A stretch of 64,000 nt of DNA from NCBI RefSeq assembly GCF_024868665.1, contig NC_079910.1, positions 10,636,976 to 10,700,975 on the forward strand. The letters run 5' to 3'. Below the pieces are notes generated by a model. That model was not told the origin of the DNA. It saw only the letters and a list, made by a program, of their open reading frames with translations, and ran no database searches. The position numbers and the translations under genes are program-made. Below are positions 34,438-47,467 of the stretch, piece by piece. The stretch is from Triplophysa rosa. Lineage: Eukaryota > Chordata > Actinopteri > Cypriniformes > Nemacheilidae. Each line of letters starts with the position of its first letter. The first letter of the stretch is position 1.

Positions 34438-34886
34438 TAGGGATGTAACGATTCACTCAGCTCACGATGCGATGCGATTCACGATTCTGATCTCACGATG
34501 CGATTTATTCACGATTTACTCACGATTTATTTTTTAAAAATGAGTTGAAACAAATTAGAAATGAACAACTTCCCTTGCATTATTTCTTAAATTTCTTTGC
34601 ATAATAAAATAATGTTTTATTTCAAATAACAAAAGTAAACTGCGATTTTATAACATATTAATAATAGAAAAAGTCTCTTTAATATAAACGAACTAATACT
34701 GTCTGTGCTTTTCTTGGATTTTTTGCATTTAAGAAATATCAGCATCCACGTTTAGGTTTGCAGTGAAAATAGCGGCCCCTGCTGTTCAAAAAATGTATTG
34801 CGATTCAGTTCAAGCCTCAACCGAATTGAATCGTCACTCATTATAACCGATTTTCAACCGGCTCACGGTGAATCGTTACATCCCTA
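34438..34886. mobile_element. 449-bp hAT MITE with 8-bp duplication
   Basis: TAGGGATGTAACGATTCAC to GTGAATCGTTACATCCCTA exact inverted ends. CTGTTAAG is duplicated at 34430-34437 and 34887-34894. It sits 127 bp upstream of ephb2 exon 2. Confidence 0.9.
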
Positions 34887-35012
34887 CTGTTAAGAGATTT
34901 AAAGAACAGTGTCCTCAAGAATGCTTGAACGTGCTTGTCAATGGCTCAGATGCTGGATTATTTTAGTAGAAAATGTCAGACTGACTGATTTTTGGCATGC
35001 ATTTCTTTTCAG

Positions 35013-35077
35013 ATGTGTTGATGGACTCCACGACGGCGACAGCAGAGCTGGGCTGGACGATATATCCATCGCTGGGG
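35013..35077 (+). CDS. ephb2: ephb2 exon 2: start of the ephrin-binding domain
   Basis: 65 nt between acceptor ttcttttcag and donor GGG|GTGAGG. It reads DVLMDSTTATAELGWTIYP then SLG, where the first codon is completed by the last base of exon 1. LMDSTTATAELGW is a hallmark of Eph receptors and matches EphB2 in particular. Phase 1 to phase 0, so it runs directly into WEEVSGYDE at 35769. Confidence 0.95.
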
Positions 35078-35768
35078 GTGAGGATAGCAAAAACGATTAT
35101 TTAGTTTGACGGATCGGTGTTAAAATTAGTGATTCAATTTAATGTGACTCATGCTGCCGTGACAAAAATAGAAGTTGAATGAATTCCAAATTGGATTGTT
35201 TTGAATGTTGTTTGCTTTGTTATATTATCTGAGCATGTTTAGTGTTGGGGGAAAACCATTCGAATAAATTTGTATGATCTCATTCTCATTTGTATGTTGC
35301 TTTCATGCCAGTGACTGTTAGGTTTGGGGTGGGGCTTCAGTATTGTATTGCTTCAGTAGTCAGTATTGTACGTTTTTGTAGGATTCACAGTGTATAAATT
35401 CTTACAAATGATCCACATCGTAATATAGTTATAAATTGCTGTGAGATTAACAGTCTAAAATACATTTAAAAAAGCTATATTCTCACGAAAAAAATTAGCT
35501 ATATTTTCTTAGTTGTGCTTTCTAAATAGCAAAGATTTTTTAATAACAACCCCTGTTTAGTTTTATTCATCCTAATTCAAAATAAAAATTCTCATATTTG
35601 TGCCAGAAAAATCTAGTAGTTACATATTTCAAACCATGTTGTGTCTATAATTGTTGTGACTTGACTGTAGTTTAACTACAAATTATCAGTGGATTGTTGC
35701 CTTTTTAAAAGAATTTGCTGGAGCAGATGTTGCATATTCACACATCATTGTCTGCGCTTTGGTTGCAG
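35078..35768 (+). other. ephb2: ephb2 intron 2
   Basis: AT-rich 691-bp intron. No repeat or signal beyond splice sites was recognised. Confidence 0.75.
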
Positions 35769-36453
35769 TGGGAGGAAGTAAGCGGCTATGACGAAAACAT
35801 GAACACCATCCGGACCTACCAGGTGTGCAACGTCTTTGACGCAAGCCAGAACAACTGGGTTCGCACCAAATACATCCGGCGGCGAGGAGCCCAGCGGATA
35901 CACGTGGAGATGAAGTTCTCAGTGAGAGACTGCAGCAGCATCCCTAATGTCCCTGGTTCCTGCAAGGAGACATTTAATCTTTACTACTTTGAATCTGACT
36001 CTGACGTAGCCACCAAGGTGTATCCTTCCTGGATGGAGAACCCTTGGATCAAGGTGGACACCATTGCGGCCGATGAGAGTTTCTCCCAGGTTGATCTGGG
36101 TGGCCGTGTAATGAAGATCAACACGGAAGTACGCAGCTTCGGGCCCGTGTCCCGTAATGGCTTCTACTTGGCCTTTCAGGATTATGGCGGTTGCATGTCA
36201 CTCATTGCTGTGAAGGTTTTTTATCGTAAGTGCCCCCGAATTATTCGCAATGGGGCCGTCTTTCAGGAGACGTTGTCAGGGGCAGAGAGCACCTCTCTGG
36301 TGTCGGCCAGGGGAACTTGTATACCTAATGGAGAGGAAGTAGATGTTCCTATTAAACTGTATTGTAATGGAGATGGGGAGTGGTTGGTACCCATCGGACG
36401 CTGTGTGTGCAAGGCAGGGCACGAATCTGTGGATAATGGGACCGTGTGTAAAG
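35769..36453 (+). CDS. ephb2: ephb2 exon 3: ephrin ligand-binding domain
   Basis: 685 nt from acceptor tggttgcag to donor AAAG|GTGAGT. The protein starts [20 protein letters not shown] and contains [60 protein letters not shown] and the Cys-rich entry [16 protein letters not shown]. This is the jelly-roll globular domain that binds ephrin-B at the cell surface, and most residues match EphB2 rather than EphB1, B3 or B4. Conserved cysteines are present and the frame is uninterrupted. The frame is open for 18 codons before the acceptor, but that part is intron. Confidence 0.98.
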
Positions 36454-37626
36454 GTGAGTGTTGTTCCATTAATATTGTTAGTATTTGATTTTCTTTTTGC
36501 ATCCGCCAGTTTTGTTTTTAACTGGTATGGTTTTAACTTTTAATGTCTGTCAAAACTCTATAAAGTGAGTTAGCACATTCTTGATTGCACAAAAAATTTA
36601 TGTTTACTTAATATTGTTGTCTTGTTTTCCTGTACAAATAACTAAACCGTGCTAAATCAGATACATTTACTTGAGAAGTAAACTGAGTTACTATTGAACT
36701 ATTTGGGTGTTGCGAATGTAACTTTTTTTTGTGAGTAAATTACGTACAAAGTAAATTCAATGATGCGAATTGACACGAATGGGCGACGCGAAAGATTGAA
36801 TTGGCAACCGCGCGATATTCTTCTCAATCATGTCTTCGGTGCAAGTTAAAAAATTTCAACTTGTGGAAAAATCTCGTGAAGAGCTCATTGACACGTCTGG
36901 TTTGGCACGTCCGGACATGAGAAAACACTCCCCACTGTGTAATGTTTTTCACGTTACTCACTCGAAACAAAAACAGACAAGTAATCCTGGGAGTAATATA
37001 GAGCGAGGAACGCGATGCAAATGTGAAATATTTGCCTCAGTTGTGTCTTCCGTGCAAATTGCAAATAGTGTCAATTTCTAAATGAAATCAAAATTACGAC
37101 TTTATACTTAAAGCAAGAAATTATTTTTTGATTATTTTTTACTTTTAAATAATACTTTAAAATGCTTTAAAACTTAAAATTCAAGTAAATATAACAGTAA
37201 TATAATATAATATATTTTTATAAGTGTTTAAATTTACTTTATAATTTTTATTTTTTTATTTTAAATTATTTCTTTTTTTTGCCCCATTGGCAGATTTTTT
37301 TAAAGCATAAAATCTTTTAATGTTTTCTAAAAGAATATATCAAAATTAATATCTTATGTAATTTTCTTTCCCAATAAATGTATCATGATTTAAGAATTTG
37401 TAAGTATTTGTACTGGAAAAAGAGAAAAATACTAAGTGAATTTTTTTATTTTTAATGTATTGCAGTGTAATGCATTTCTCATTGCTGTAATTGCTCCAGT
37501 AATTATGGATTTGCAATAAACCCCTTCACTATAGCACAATACATATAGATTAATATAATTAACTGTCATTCTAATGAGTATTTACATAATGACATAAAGG
37601 GAAGACATAATGTGCTCCCTGTATGC

Positions 37627-37645
37627 GCGCACACACACACACACT
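37627..37645. repeat. (CA)n microsatellite
   Basis: Short CA run in ephb2 intron 3. Confidence 0.8.
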
Positions 37646-39734
37646 CGTACAGTACTACTAAAAGCCGCGCCGCAGGAACAAAACATTCACTGGCATTCCC
37701 ACTCCATCTTATGAAAGCCAATTAGAAGACATCAGGCCATTGTGTCTTCCTCTCTTCCCATCCATGAGCAGCAGTTACAATCAACGTTATTTCAAACTAC
37801 ACACATGCACCAGCACCGACCCTTAAAACTGATATTATAACATGAGATGATGTAGTTATTCTCACATCGGTTGACAAGGAGGTAACCCTCTGTGCGTGAG
37901 AACAAGAGAGCAGTAATGAATAGAAATCCCCCAGTCAGTTGTAATGCCGCTTGGAAGGGTTCGAATGAATGGACGGATTTGGGTAGAGAAAGGTGCCCTC
38001 GCTCAGCACTCGGCAGATATGATTACGTTCAAGGAGAGCGGGGCAGCGCTGAGAGAACCATTTTGGCAGAGTTCTCTTGGGTACTGTTGACAGAATCTAA
38101 ATTACTAATATCCCCCCATCTGGAGCAGCTGATAGATGGAAATCGGCAATATCCTGGGCGAGCACAAGGCAGGCCGTCTCTTTTATTTCCCCTGGTGCTA
38201 ATCCTCCTCTCTGCCATCGCTTTAATGACACTCCTAATTGACTAATTTGGAGTGTGCAGGGGGAGCCGGGTGGACGCTTAGACGCTGCTCTCCCCTGCGA
38301 GTCCATTCAAAAATCAAGCACATCTAATGAATCCCCCTGTGGTTGTTAAGCAAGGACTCCATGTAGACAAATGGATTTATGAGTTCCATTTTCTGTCTCT
38401 TAAGAAAATATGCAGTAGCAGTGCTCATTAACGTGGAGTAGGAACATAATGGTCTAATTGATAGCAAGCTTGATGTGTAATTCTGTTGTAATGTGTTATT
38501 TGTGGAACGGTCAGGTACAGTACAGTATACTTTAGCACTACTTACTTTGGATCAGTGGTTTTATTTTGATGGCTACATTATGAGGTCATATATTTATGTG
38601 GTGTTATGTGGAGCAAGATTTTAGACCAATGAGATTTTACAGGGGGAGGAACCTGCGAAATGTCACAGAATATAATTTACAATATAAATTATACACAGAG
38701 ATACCTTAAACTTGAATTTTGCTAACAAGCTGCTACATAAGGGTAACAACAGTTGGCTGATGAATTACACATCATTTATCAAGCTCATAAACCGTTCATG
38801 CGTTTGACTAAGGATGGATATTTAAACAGAAGGAATTTGTGTTTAAAATCAAAAACTGCCATTCTAACCACCTATTAGAAATTCCTGGGGGTCCTGTGGC
38901 TTAAAAATGCTAATTCTCTAACTGGCTTTGGGAGTACTGTTAGGGCTTGGCAGTTGTAAGGAATATACTGTTGCGACTGAATAAAATGTCAACGTAAACA
39001 GATTTTCCTGTTCCGTGTAAAATCCAGTATGTAAATAAGTGGGCGTGGCTAACTTGAATACAGGACCCCTGCGCGTTATGCTGTGCACACTAGACTTTTC
39101 GATCCATTGACTTCCATTTTTTTACACACACGTTTACACACACACAACAAAAAAACGGAAAACTATTTTGCGGGTGGGCTTTTCGTGTCAATGACATTGG
39201 AGTTTTGGGGGCCCTGAAATGCAAACGGTTTTTGAAAGGCAAGTTTTTAAAAATGATACTGTTATTACATCCGTGTAAACCACAAAAACTCAAATCTTTG
39301 AAAATGGTAACGTAATGCTCATGTAGATTATGAGTTTAGTTTGTAGGCATGCGCATATATACTCAAAACAACAATGTTAGCCTACAGGACCGTGTGTTTT
39401 GTGCCACTCAACATAGTTATTAACATTCCTCCAGCAAAGTGTAGACCACTACGACCAGCAAAGGCACATTATTTACATACAACAAAACACATTTATATGC
39501 AGACAAATGGTATTCAAAAGCACTTTTGGGTTAAACTTGGGTATGTGTATTTCCACAGCTGTTTATTTACAAAAGTAACATGGCTAACTACGGGTCTGGA
39601 ATGCATAATACAGCGTTTTTACTCGTTTTTGCGGATCTGTGTGAATGCAGATCGTTTTGATAACTTAGTAAATGAAACTTTAAAAAACGCTTAGGAAAAA
39701 TGTATATTTTTTATACATTGTTGTCATACTCTTA

Positions 39735-39857
39735 CACCGTGTCTACACCGGACGCAACTGGCGCGAAGCGACACAACAAAAGACATTAAAAATGCATTAG
39801 AACCCATTATAATTTTACATTTTGTCCACACTGGATGCGGTGCCGGTGTAGACAGTG
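39735..39857. mobile_element. 123-bp Harbinger-like MITE with TTA duplication
   Basis: CACCGTGTCTACACCGG to CCGGTGTAGACAGTG, flanked by TTA on both sides. It is the same family as the copy at 26682 (shared TGCATTAGAACCCATTATAA block). Confidence 0.82.
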
Positions 39858-41334
39858 TTAGTGTGACAAAGAAATCTCACAAACAAACCTCGAGCAGGAG
39901 GAGGAGCTTCTTATTAAAAGATGTGTTGTCGACATGGTTTGGTTTTTTGTCTATAACTGCATTGTGGTACTATATATATCATTACTGTAAAATAAATGTA
40001 CTCGTACCATGAAACAAGTTCTTTGGTGATGCCATCCACCTCGAACCAAAAAGTCAGAACACAGTGTGAATCATGAATTTTGCAAGATAAACTATAGAAA
40101 AGTCTTGACCACACTTATGGGAAATAGCATTACTGTACATGTGTCTCCTTGTGCCGGGAATGCCTCTCAAGTTAAGGCCTGACACCCACACACCTCAACT
40201 AATTAAAGTGGTAGCACTAATTCAGTTAATCCGGTCCACCTCCCCACCCTCTCTTCTTTTCTAAAGATGTACGTTTCTTCTCTTTCACTGACATTCAAAT
40301 GTGGCTTTGTGCTCTAGCCAATAATGGATATTATTGATTGGCCTATAAGTAATTACATATTCCTCACGGTGCAGTCTCTAGTTGTCTTAACATGTAATGA
40401 TTATAAATAGTGAAATTCGATTGTTGTCCTCTGATGAATTACCTCTACTGTACAAAGCTGGACAGAGGCCAACCCCTCCAGCCAAGCTTGCTTGCATGTC
40501 TCCAAACAAGATAAATGTTGGCTGGTTTTGCTTATATTGTGTTATGGTCTAAAATCAATCATTTTTAAAGAAAGCATCAACGTGCATTTGTTACGGTATG
40601 TTGACCTCTCATTTAGAGGTAATGGTGTTGCTTGTTTTATTATGTTGGGAGTACCTTAGATCTAAAACTCATTTTTGTTTGTTGGGGTAATTCAAAGCTT
40701 ACAGTTAATAAAATTGCATTTTTAAAGCATGATCTTGCAATAGATTCGCTGTTGCAGTGTTGTGCTTCCGACTTCTGATCTTTCAAAGGTCAGTATTGAG
40801 TGACCTTTATGTAATACAGCCGCTGTGTAAATACTTTAGTTTCCATGTGTTTATTAGTTGGATAATGTGTTTATACAGTATGTGCTGAGAAATGGGCTAT
40901 TATAATTGGCCGACACTCCCCATAGTCACATGGGGTTCACAGTGGTAAAGTCTGTCAGTAGGTGACTGCTTTAGTATCATCAGGCATATGACATCTTCAC
41001 CTTAACACAGGGAATTTTATGCATCTCTACACGTAATAAAATAAGGCAATGAGATTGTACTGGGCTCGTGTGGTCTGGGAGGTTCTAATATGGAGCGTGT
41101 GATTCAGTATGGCAGTAAAGCAGAGTACTGGAGTCTGTCTCCACATTTGATGGAGGTGCAGCTCTTTAATCCAATCGCAGCAGCACATTGCTGCAGGGTG
41201 CTTATCTGCGACCTTATTTGTTCATGTGACACTGGATGTATTTCAATTTGTTCCACCAAAGCGATAAAGGGAAGGGGACTATAGTACAACAGCACAGAAA
41301 CTAAATCAGGCTGTACATGTAGGAGGGAGAAAGA

Positions 41335-41680
41335 ATTTGCGAATTGCAACCAACGGCTCACCCCACCCCTCCCTTTCAAAGCACTAAGAAGGCTGACAAA
41401 GAACTAGGATGTCGTCACGTTTTCGCTTCTTTGCTGAAGGAGATGTATTTATGAAATGCGCTCTGTAGAGCAGTTTGTCCGTTTAGGGCTACTGTAGAAA
41501 CAACATGGCGAATTCCGTGCAAGGGGACCCGCGGTGTATGTAGATAGAAATAGCTCATTCTAAGGTAATAAAACATAACGCTTCATTGTGTCAGGTCTTT
41601 ATACACCTCTGAAGGCATAGTTAGGTATATTATATTGCATTTCTGTCAATAGATCCTCTAAAAAATAACACACAGCACCT
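41335..41680 (-). mobile_element. AGGTCCAGTGTG-family MITE, 5' part lost
   Basis: Reverse orientation. It runs from TTGCGAATTGCAACCAACGG to AACACACAGCACCT-TTAA. The terminal part on the left is missing. Confidence 0.75.
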
Positions 41681-42740
41681 TTAAAATGTTACTTTGGAAG
41701 ATGAGATCCACAAATATTATTCTAATTTAAATTATAAGCGTTCAGAATTAAGTGTTTGAAACTGACATACAGTACAGAAACACTGCTTGAGAAACATTTG
41801 CGTAATTGGATTTTTGACTCACAATCTCACATGATTGAGAAAAAGCCTTTGTGACAACCTCCCAATAGGACAGCTAGCACCAGCCTCCCTACATCAAGAA
41901 TGTGTTAGTAAATTCTTAGGTGACATGCATGAATTAGATATGGAATACATTCCTATGTATTGGAAATGTATATCATATGCATACCATCAACAAAATTATT
42001 ATTATGTATATATGATAGACATTCCTATCATCCCACGGCTATAAGCTTATAGGTTATGTTACACACCAGACGCAAAAGCTTTAGCCTTCAAATGTATCGT
42101 ATTTCAAAAGAAGGTTTATGCATGAAAGAAGATAGGAAAGTAGTGTTCATGCACGGCCAGACTTCTAATCCAAAGCTTTTGTATTTTCTGTAATAAACAG
42201 GATTAATGAGGATTTGTTTGAATTGTTTTTTCATTCCAAATCTCACAAGACATTTATGTTAGCAGCATGGCAGCATGTTGAAAGTCTATCCGACCGATTC
42301 CTCACTGTCTCTTCTCTTTAGCCACAGTATATCTACAGTACGTAGGAGAATTCGTATCATGATGATACTATTACATGATGAACACATCTGTTGTGTGATG
42401 AGAATCAGGCATTCAGATTGTTCATTTGTCGTTTGGGTAAAGGTCAGTTGACTCTCACTGGGGACTGTAGAGTTGGGGTTGTTACACATGTGATGATGAT
42501 TGTTATTGATTGTCTTAGCATGCAAGACTTGCGTCAGCTTTTTGATCTTTCTCCTTGTTGTAAAAAACATTCATAAATCAAAAGTCTGCCCTGATCAGAT
42601 CTGATCTGATACAGTATTTCACCACTCTGATCTTAAAAGCTCCAGAAATTCAAGGGTTGATGCATGCATTTGATCTATTTCAAATTCCCTTATGTTCTAG
42701 CTGGAGGTGTTGCGACTATAAACTAGTTGGGTGATATTAA

Positions 42741-43427
42741 AGCGGCCCTAACACACGCAGTTTCTGCCAGTCTCATATTAATCTTGAGTACCTATAGAGT
42801 AGTATTGCATACTTCGTATCTCCGAAGAGTATTGATCACATTTATAAAAGATAGATACAACTGTACGATTTTTTCCGAAAGCATACGGCGCATGCGGGGG
42901 GGAGGTGTAGGCTGAACTAAAGCACGTGCGCACCCATTGCCAACAAAACACAGACATCAGTTTCACTCATCGCATGCGGTTCATGTCCGGCATCTTTTAG
43001 CGTTGGGACGGCTCCACATATCAGTTTCAAATGATCTCCAAATCCAGCGTTATATCCACCGTTTATATAACATTCATCACCCAAATGCAGTGAACAAACA
43101 AATACCTGAACTTCACCTCTCTCTCCTGCACACAAGTGAAAGTGACGTCTGCGCATGCTCCTTCTCCTGCTCTCCTTGCTGCCGCGTGCTTTTCCGGGAG
43201 AATTGTCCAATAAGGGACTTAGAAATATTGTCACGAAACAGTTTTATATGTTCTAAAAAAAACTTTCCGAAACCTGTACAATCGCTGGGGGAGTGTATCG
43301 AGCACAGAAATACTACGTAATACACCCAACTCATTTTTTGACAAGTTGACCATGTTAAGCATGAGAAGACGGCACGTTTAACAGTGTAAAGAAGTCAGAA
43401 TGCATGACACACCGTTGCACCACCCCT
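42741..43427 (+). mobile_element. 687-bp TTAA-flanked element (AGCGGCC ends), copy A
   Basis: TTAA (42737-42740) then AGCGGCCCTAACACACGCAG; closed by a decayed end CACCACCCCT then TTAA (43428-43431). CpG-rich, with no transposase. An inverted, closely related copy is at 63110-63801. Confidence 0.85.
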
Positions 43428-44789
43428 TTAAAGTGCACTTTCACTATAATTCAGTGTGGTTTGTTATAAAAGCTTTGAAGTGATCTGCATGGACTGGTTT
43501 GTGCATTGAGGCAAACTGTTTTTGAGGTGACCTTTGTGTCTAAAAATGTTAAGCTTGTGATAAGGGCAAGTCTGAATTTTTTGGATCTCCGATTGTGTTG
43601 CTTTTTGCATTACGATCAAAATGTTGACAAGGATTTGTTTGTGCAACACCAGTTCCGTATCAGTACAAATGCACTGTTGCAGTAAATGTCAATACAGTAT
43701 CTACAGTTTGTGTTCACAAATCAGTTCCTTGTCTTTTTCGGAGACATAAAACCTATAGTGTGATAGAAGATGATGCTCCAGTAAAGCACAGGGTTAATCA
43801 ATGCTGAGAGCTGGACGTCCACACTAGAGCTGTCTGGCCCTCATCTCTTTGATGGGAAGCAGGTGTCCTGTTGTCATTGACGAGGGGCTCATTGATCAAA
43901 GGCCCTTCAGGAGTCCAGCGCTCATCCATCACACTCCAATGGCCAGGCAATGTCACGGAAACGAGGACTGTCAGAGCTTCTGTACTCACAAATCACCATG
44001 AAAAAAAGTCCTTTACTGGCCAGGCAAAAAAAATAAAGGAGTTTTTTTGTTCCCTTTTGTGTCCATACATTGAAGTTGTAATGTTTCTCTTGGCACAATT
44101 TGCTCTTTGTATGGGTTTTAAGAATGATGATTATGTGTAAGATGATGTGTCGCAGTGATAATTTGGAAAAGCCAAAGGCCTCCAGCGTGCCAAACTGCAG
44201 CTAATTGACCTACATGGGGACATAAATGGTCCATAAAATGGGCTGCCCGTTATCAACTGTGCTCACACACTGGCACACCTGCTTAAATGAGTGACAAAAG
44301 GCCCGTGCAGGGGGCAGGAATAAATAGGGTGTTTGAGGTCTCCCTTGTGCAGCTGTGACATGGGGCTGAATCCCAATATCGGTCAACGGCTGCTATTCAG
44401 ATGGGTCTTGTCAACCAGTAGAATAAAAATGATGTGTGTTTTAGTGTGTTGTTTGTCAAATCAGCGTATTTAACCTGTCGAGTGAAGTCACTGCACTAAA
44501 GTCATTGAGTTTACTGAAATGAGTTTGTCATTTACACGGTATGCTGGTGTTGACATTTAGGAATGATTGTTAAAAGGAAATGTAGAGAAGATGACAAGAA
44601 AATTATACGGTCTGATCTGGCCGTGCTGGTCAAAAAAAAGTGTATGATAATTGAATTTTTTCCATTTTCAAGCTGCATGGCATAAATTTTTCCCACACAG
44701 CAGAATAATTATTATAAGAGACATAAAACAACAGGAACAACTGGGTATTAAATTGTATTTCATTCAAGTAAGGGACATTTGAAAAATTA

Positions 44790-44955
44790 TTAAATAGAAA
44801 GGTCATATAATATATAAGGTTTTTTTGTAGGGTTCGATGGGTTTGATTCCTCACGAACATGAACATGCATGCTGATGAAATATATAGCTAGAATATACCG
44901 TTTGTTCCCTTGGATAAAAGTGTCTGTCAAATGCATTAATGCAAATGTACATTTA
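44790..44955 (+). repeat. decayed V-type SINE
   Basis: GGTTTGATTCCTCACGAACA (B-box-like) and CTTGGATAAAAGTGTCTGTC with AAATGCATTAATGCAAATG. Confidence 0.5.
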
Positions 44956-45549
44956 TTATGCAGTGTGAAATGCAAACGATTGACAGATTTAATTCATGGC
45001 TAATTGAAATTATCTAGTATATTGTAGAAAGCCACATAGCGACAGTGCTGTTTAAAATACATAAGGCATGATGCTGATATTTCTTTCTCCTCTGTAAAAT
45101 CATGAACTGACTGTATCTTTGTTTTGCTTTTAAGCATTTTATCAATTTCTATTATCTTGTCTGACTTTTGATGGTGACCCCAAGGGAAGCCGAGTACTTT
45201 GATTAATGTGTCTATCTGGTTCTTTTGTGTAAAGGACACGATTAGCATTATTGGCTACATGCAAACAATTAAGAGGTTTAGTAGGCAGCCAGTTTGAATT
45301 GATTTATTACTCCGGAAAGTTGTTTAGATAAAGCTATTTTAATGTTAGATTATTTATCTTTGTCAACTGGATATGTATACACGGGAACTCAATCAAGATT
45401 AATAGGAATAGTTTACCCCAAAATAAAAATTCTCTCATAGTGCAGTGCACTCAACCATACGCAATACAAATGACTTTCTTTCTTTAACTGAATACTACGG
45501 AGCCCGTCTGGTCACCCCGCGGAGAAAAAAAAACAAGACCCGCAAATCC

Positions 45550-45739
45550 GTGGCCACAGTTTCGTAATTCGTTCCCTCAGTTTACAAAATTGTGCTCTCG
45601 GATTAATAAACTGTACCCACGAGTTTACAATCCGTGCTCTCGGTTTTGTAAACCGTCCCCTCAGTTTTTGAAATCTGTACCCACGAATTCATAATCTGTG
45701 CCCACGCTTTCGCAATCCGTGCGCACGGTTTTGCAAACT
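45550..45739 (+). repeat. degenerate 21-bp tandem array
   Basis: Nine units of 21 bp (one is 22) follow the pattern GTGCCCACGGTTTTGCAATCC. Each has a GC-rich half and an A/T-rich half. Units differ at many positions but keep the length. Confidence 0.75.
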
Positions 45740-46445
45740 GTAGCCTACTCACGGAATTGAAGCCTCTGTCTGTCAACAGAACAAGCTCCTTCCTACAGGA
45801 ACATTAACCAATATTGTATACTGTTTTATATATAAATTGTCCTAATGTGTTTACACACGAGTGCGTGGCGCATATAAAGCATACGAATTCTGTTAAAGAC
45901 AATATCTCACTTGGCACTGAACTTTGAGCTTTATCATTTTGCAGGTATTGTTTATGCTCTAACAGCAACATTACACACTAACTAAAGGTTGAAAAATGGG
46001 ATCACGGGGAATGGGAACTTTAATAAATTTCTTCAGAAGTGAAACGATGGATTTGTGTCAAAAAATATTTCTCAATATTACAAATAAAACTTATCAATTG
46101 AATTAAATATCAACTATAAATACTATAAACATTGGCTGCCATAAAATGGTCGTATGCGTATTCACAAAAGAGGTGAGTTCTGAAACATGACCTTTGACCT
46201 CTTTAATGATGTAATTGTATTGTAATTGTGATGTAATTGTAGCATTTATGCCTATTTATGAAGGTAAATTGTTTTTATTGTACACCTGTAGTTTGTGACT
46301 GGTTTGTACACGGTGCACAGCGCTTTTGCATTCATCAGTTCAAATGCAAGCATCATGATATGCTTGTGAGAGGTCAGAGGTCATGCTTACATCAGAATTC
46401 TGTTTTCTTGTTAGTTTGTGTTCAGCTGAAGACAGACACCTGGGA

Positions 46446-46496
46446 TGAGGGTGAGTAAATGATAAGATAAACATTTTTTTACGGTGAACTGTTCCT
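46446..46496 (+). repeat. TTAA-type MITE 3' fragment
   Basis: GAGGGTGAGTAAATGATAAG to CGGTGAACTGTTCCT-TTAA, one terminus only. Confidence 0.55.
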
Positions 46497-47238
46497 TTAA
46501 AAGTTTTTATGAAAATATCCAATTACATTTTATTAAAAGGTTGATTGTTAATGCAGAGCGGGAAGTGAAGTATAGCATGATGTTCGTTTATCTCACCAGT
46601 GAGTTGCAAGTTTGTTTGTGTTTAAATGACTGGAAATCCCTATTTTATCCTCATTTCCCATATATGTACAAAACCAGTTTTTTCAAGACATCAGATGCAT
46701 GTTAATATAGTCTGATAGTACAGAAAACTCCATACTGAACCACTCATAACCATCACTGTCTGTTAAACAGAGAAGGGCTTCAATATTCGCCGCTGCCATG
46801 CATCTTCTGCTGGCTCTCTCCCCAACAGTGCTGCTGAGTGACATATTCAGATACGGCTGACAACCTCACACAAAGGAACACAGAACATCATAGATGCATG
46901 ATGTTGACACCACACAGTCGGCTCGGGTCCGCGTGTCACAACGTTGCATATCCAAACTTGTTCTGTGAGCACGGGGGTCTTTGTTTCAGGTAGAGGTTAG
47001 CAGATGGAGCTGACACCATTAATATTTACAGCTCTAAATGAAACAAATACATTTTGAATGTCAGTCACGGCACAATGGAGGCAGACAGCAGAAAAATGCT
47101 CCCTGTGGAGCGAAGGCAGAGGCGTGCGCGACTACTCAAATATTAACACCAAATACTCCAAATGAATAAAAGAAAATCTCTTTAGGATGGGAAATGGTTT
47201 CTCACATTTGCAGGTAAACTGGAGGCGAGCCAAGTTAA

Positions 47239-47467
47239 AGTTATAGTTTACCTTCAAAGTAAAAATTCTGTCATTATTTGCCCTCTTGTCATTTCAAGAG
47301 GGCAAAGGAAGTCAATGGAGACCAACGTTTTTTGGTAACCAACATTTTTCAGAATTTCTTCTTTTGTGTTTGCAGAAGAAAGAAAATCACACAGGTTTAA
47401 AATGACAAGGGGGTGAGTAAATGATGAAACAGAATTTTTAAATGTAAAAAAAAGGTGAACTATCACT
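47239..47467. mobile_element. TTAA-type MITE (AGGGATAGTTCACCC family)
   Basis: TTAA-AGTTATAGTTTACCTTCAAA to AGGTGAACTATCACT-TTAA, 229 bp, both TTAA copies kept. Confidence 0.78.

Larger units (their letters stand above)
18588..35012 (+). other. ephb2: ephb2 intron 1
   Basis: A 16.4-kb first intron. It contains the 21.3-25.3 kb composite repeat, the 25.8-27.2 kb triple nest, an LTR-like foldback, a sequence gap with flanking duplication, a SINE and several MITEs. Stretches without recognised repeats: 18588-21270, 27160-28260, 28975-29900, 31800-33430, 33770-34430. Confidence 0.7.

Noticed and set aside
35715..35768. Open frame extending upstream of ephb2 exon 3
   Set aside because: The acceptor at 35768 and the phase match with exon 2 show that it is intron.
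42917..43234. 105-codon minus-strand frame, with a similar frame in the copy at 63326
   Set aside because: Lies within the AGCGGCC-type MITE. The two copies share it by descent, not by coding constraint, and it has no recognisable domain.
45550..45739. CRISPR-like or coding repeat
   Set aside because: The units abut directly without spacers, and the frames contain stops.
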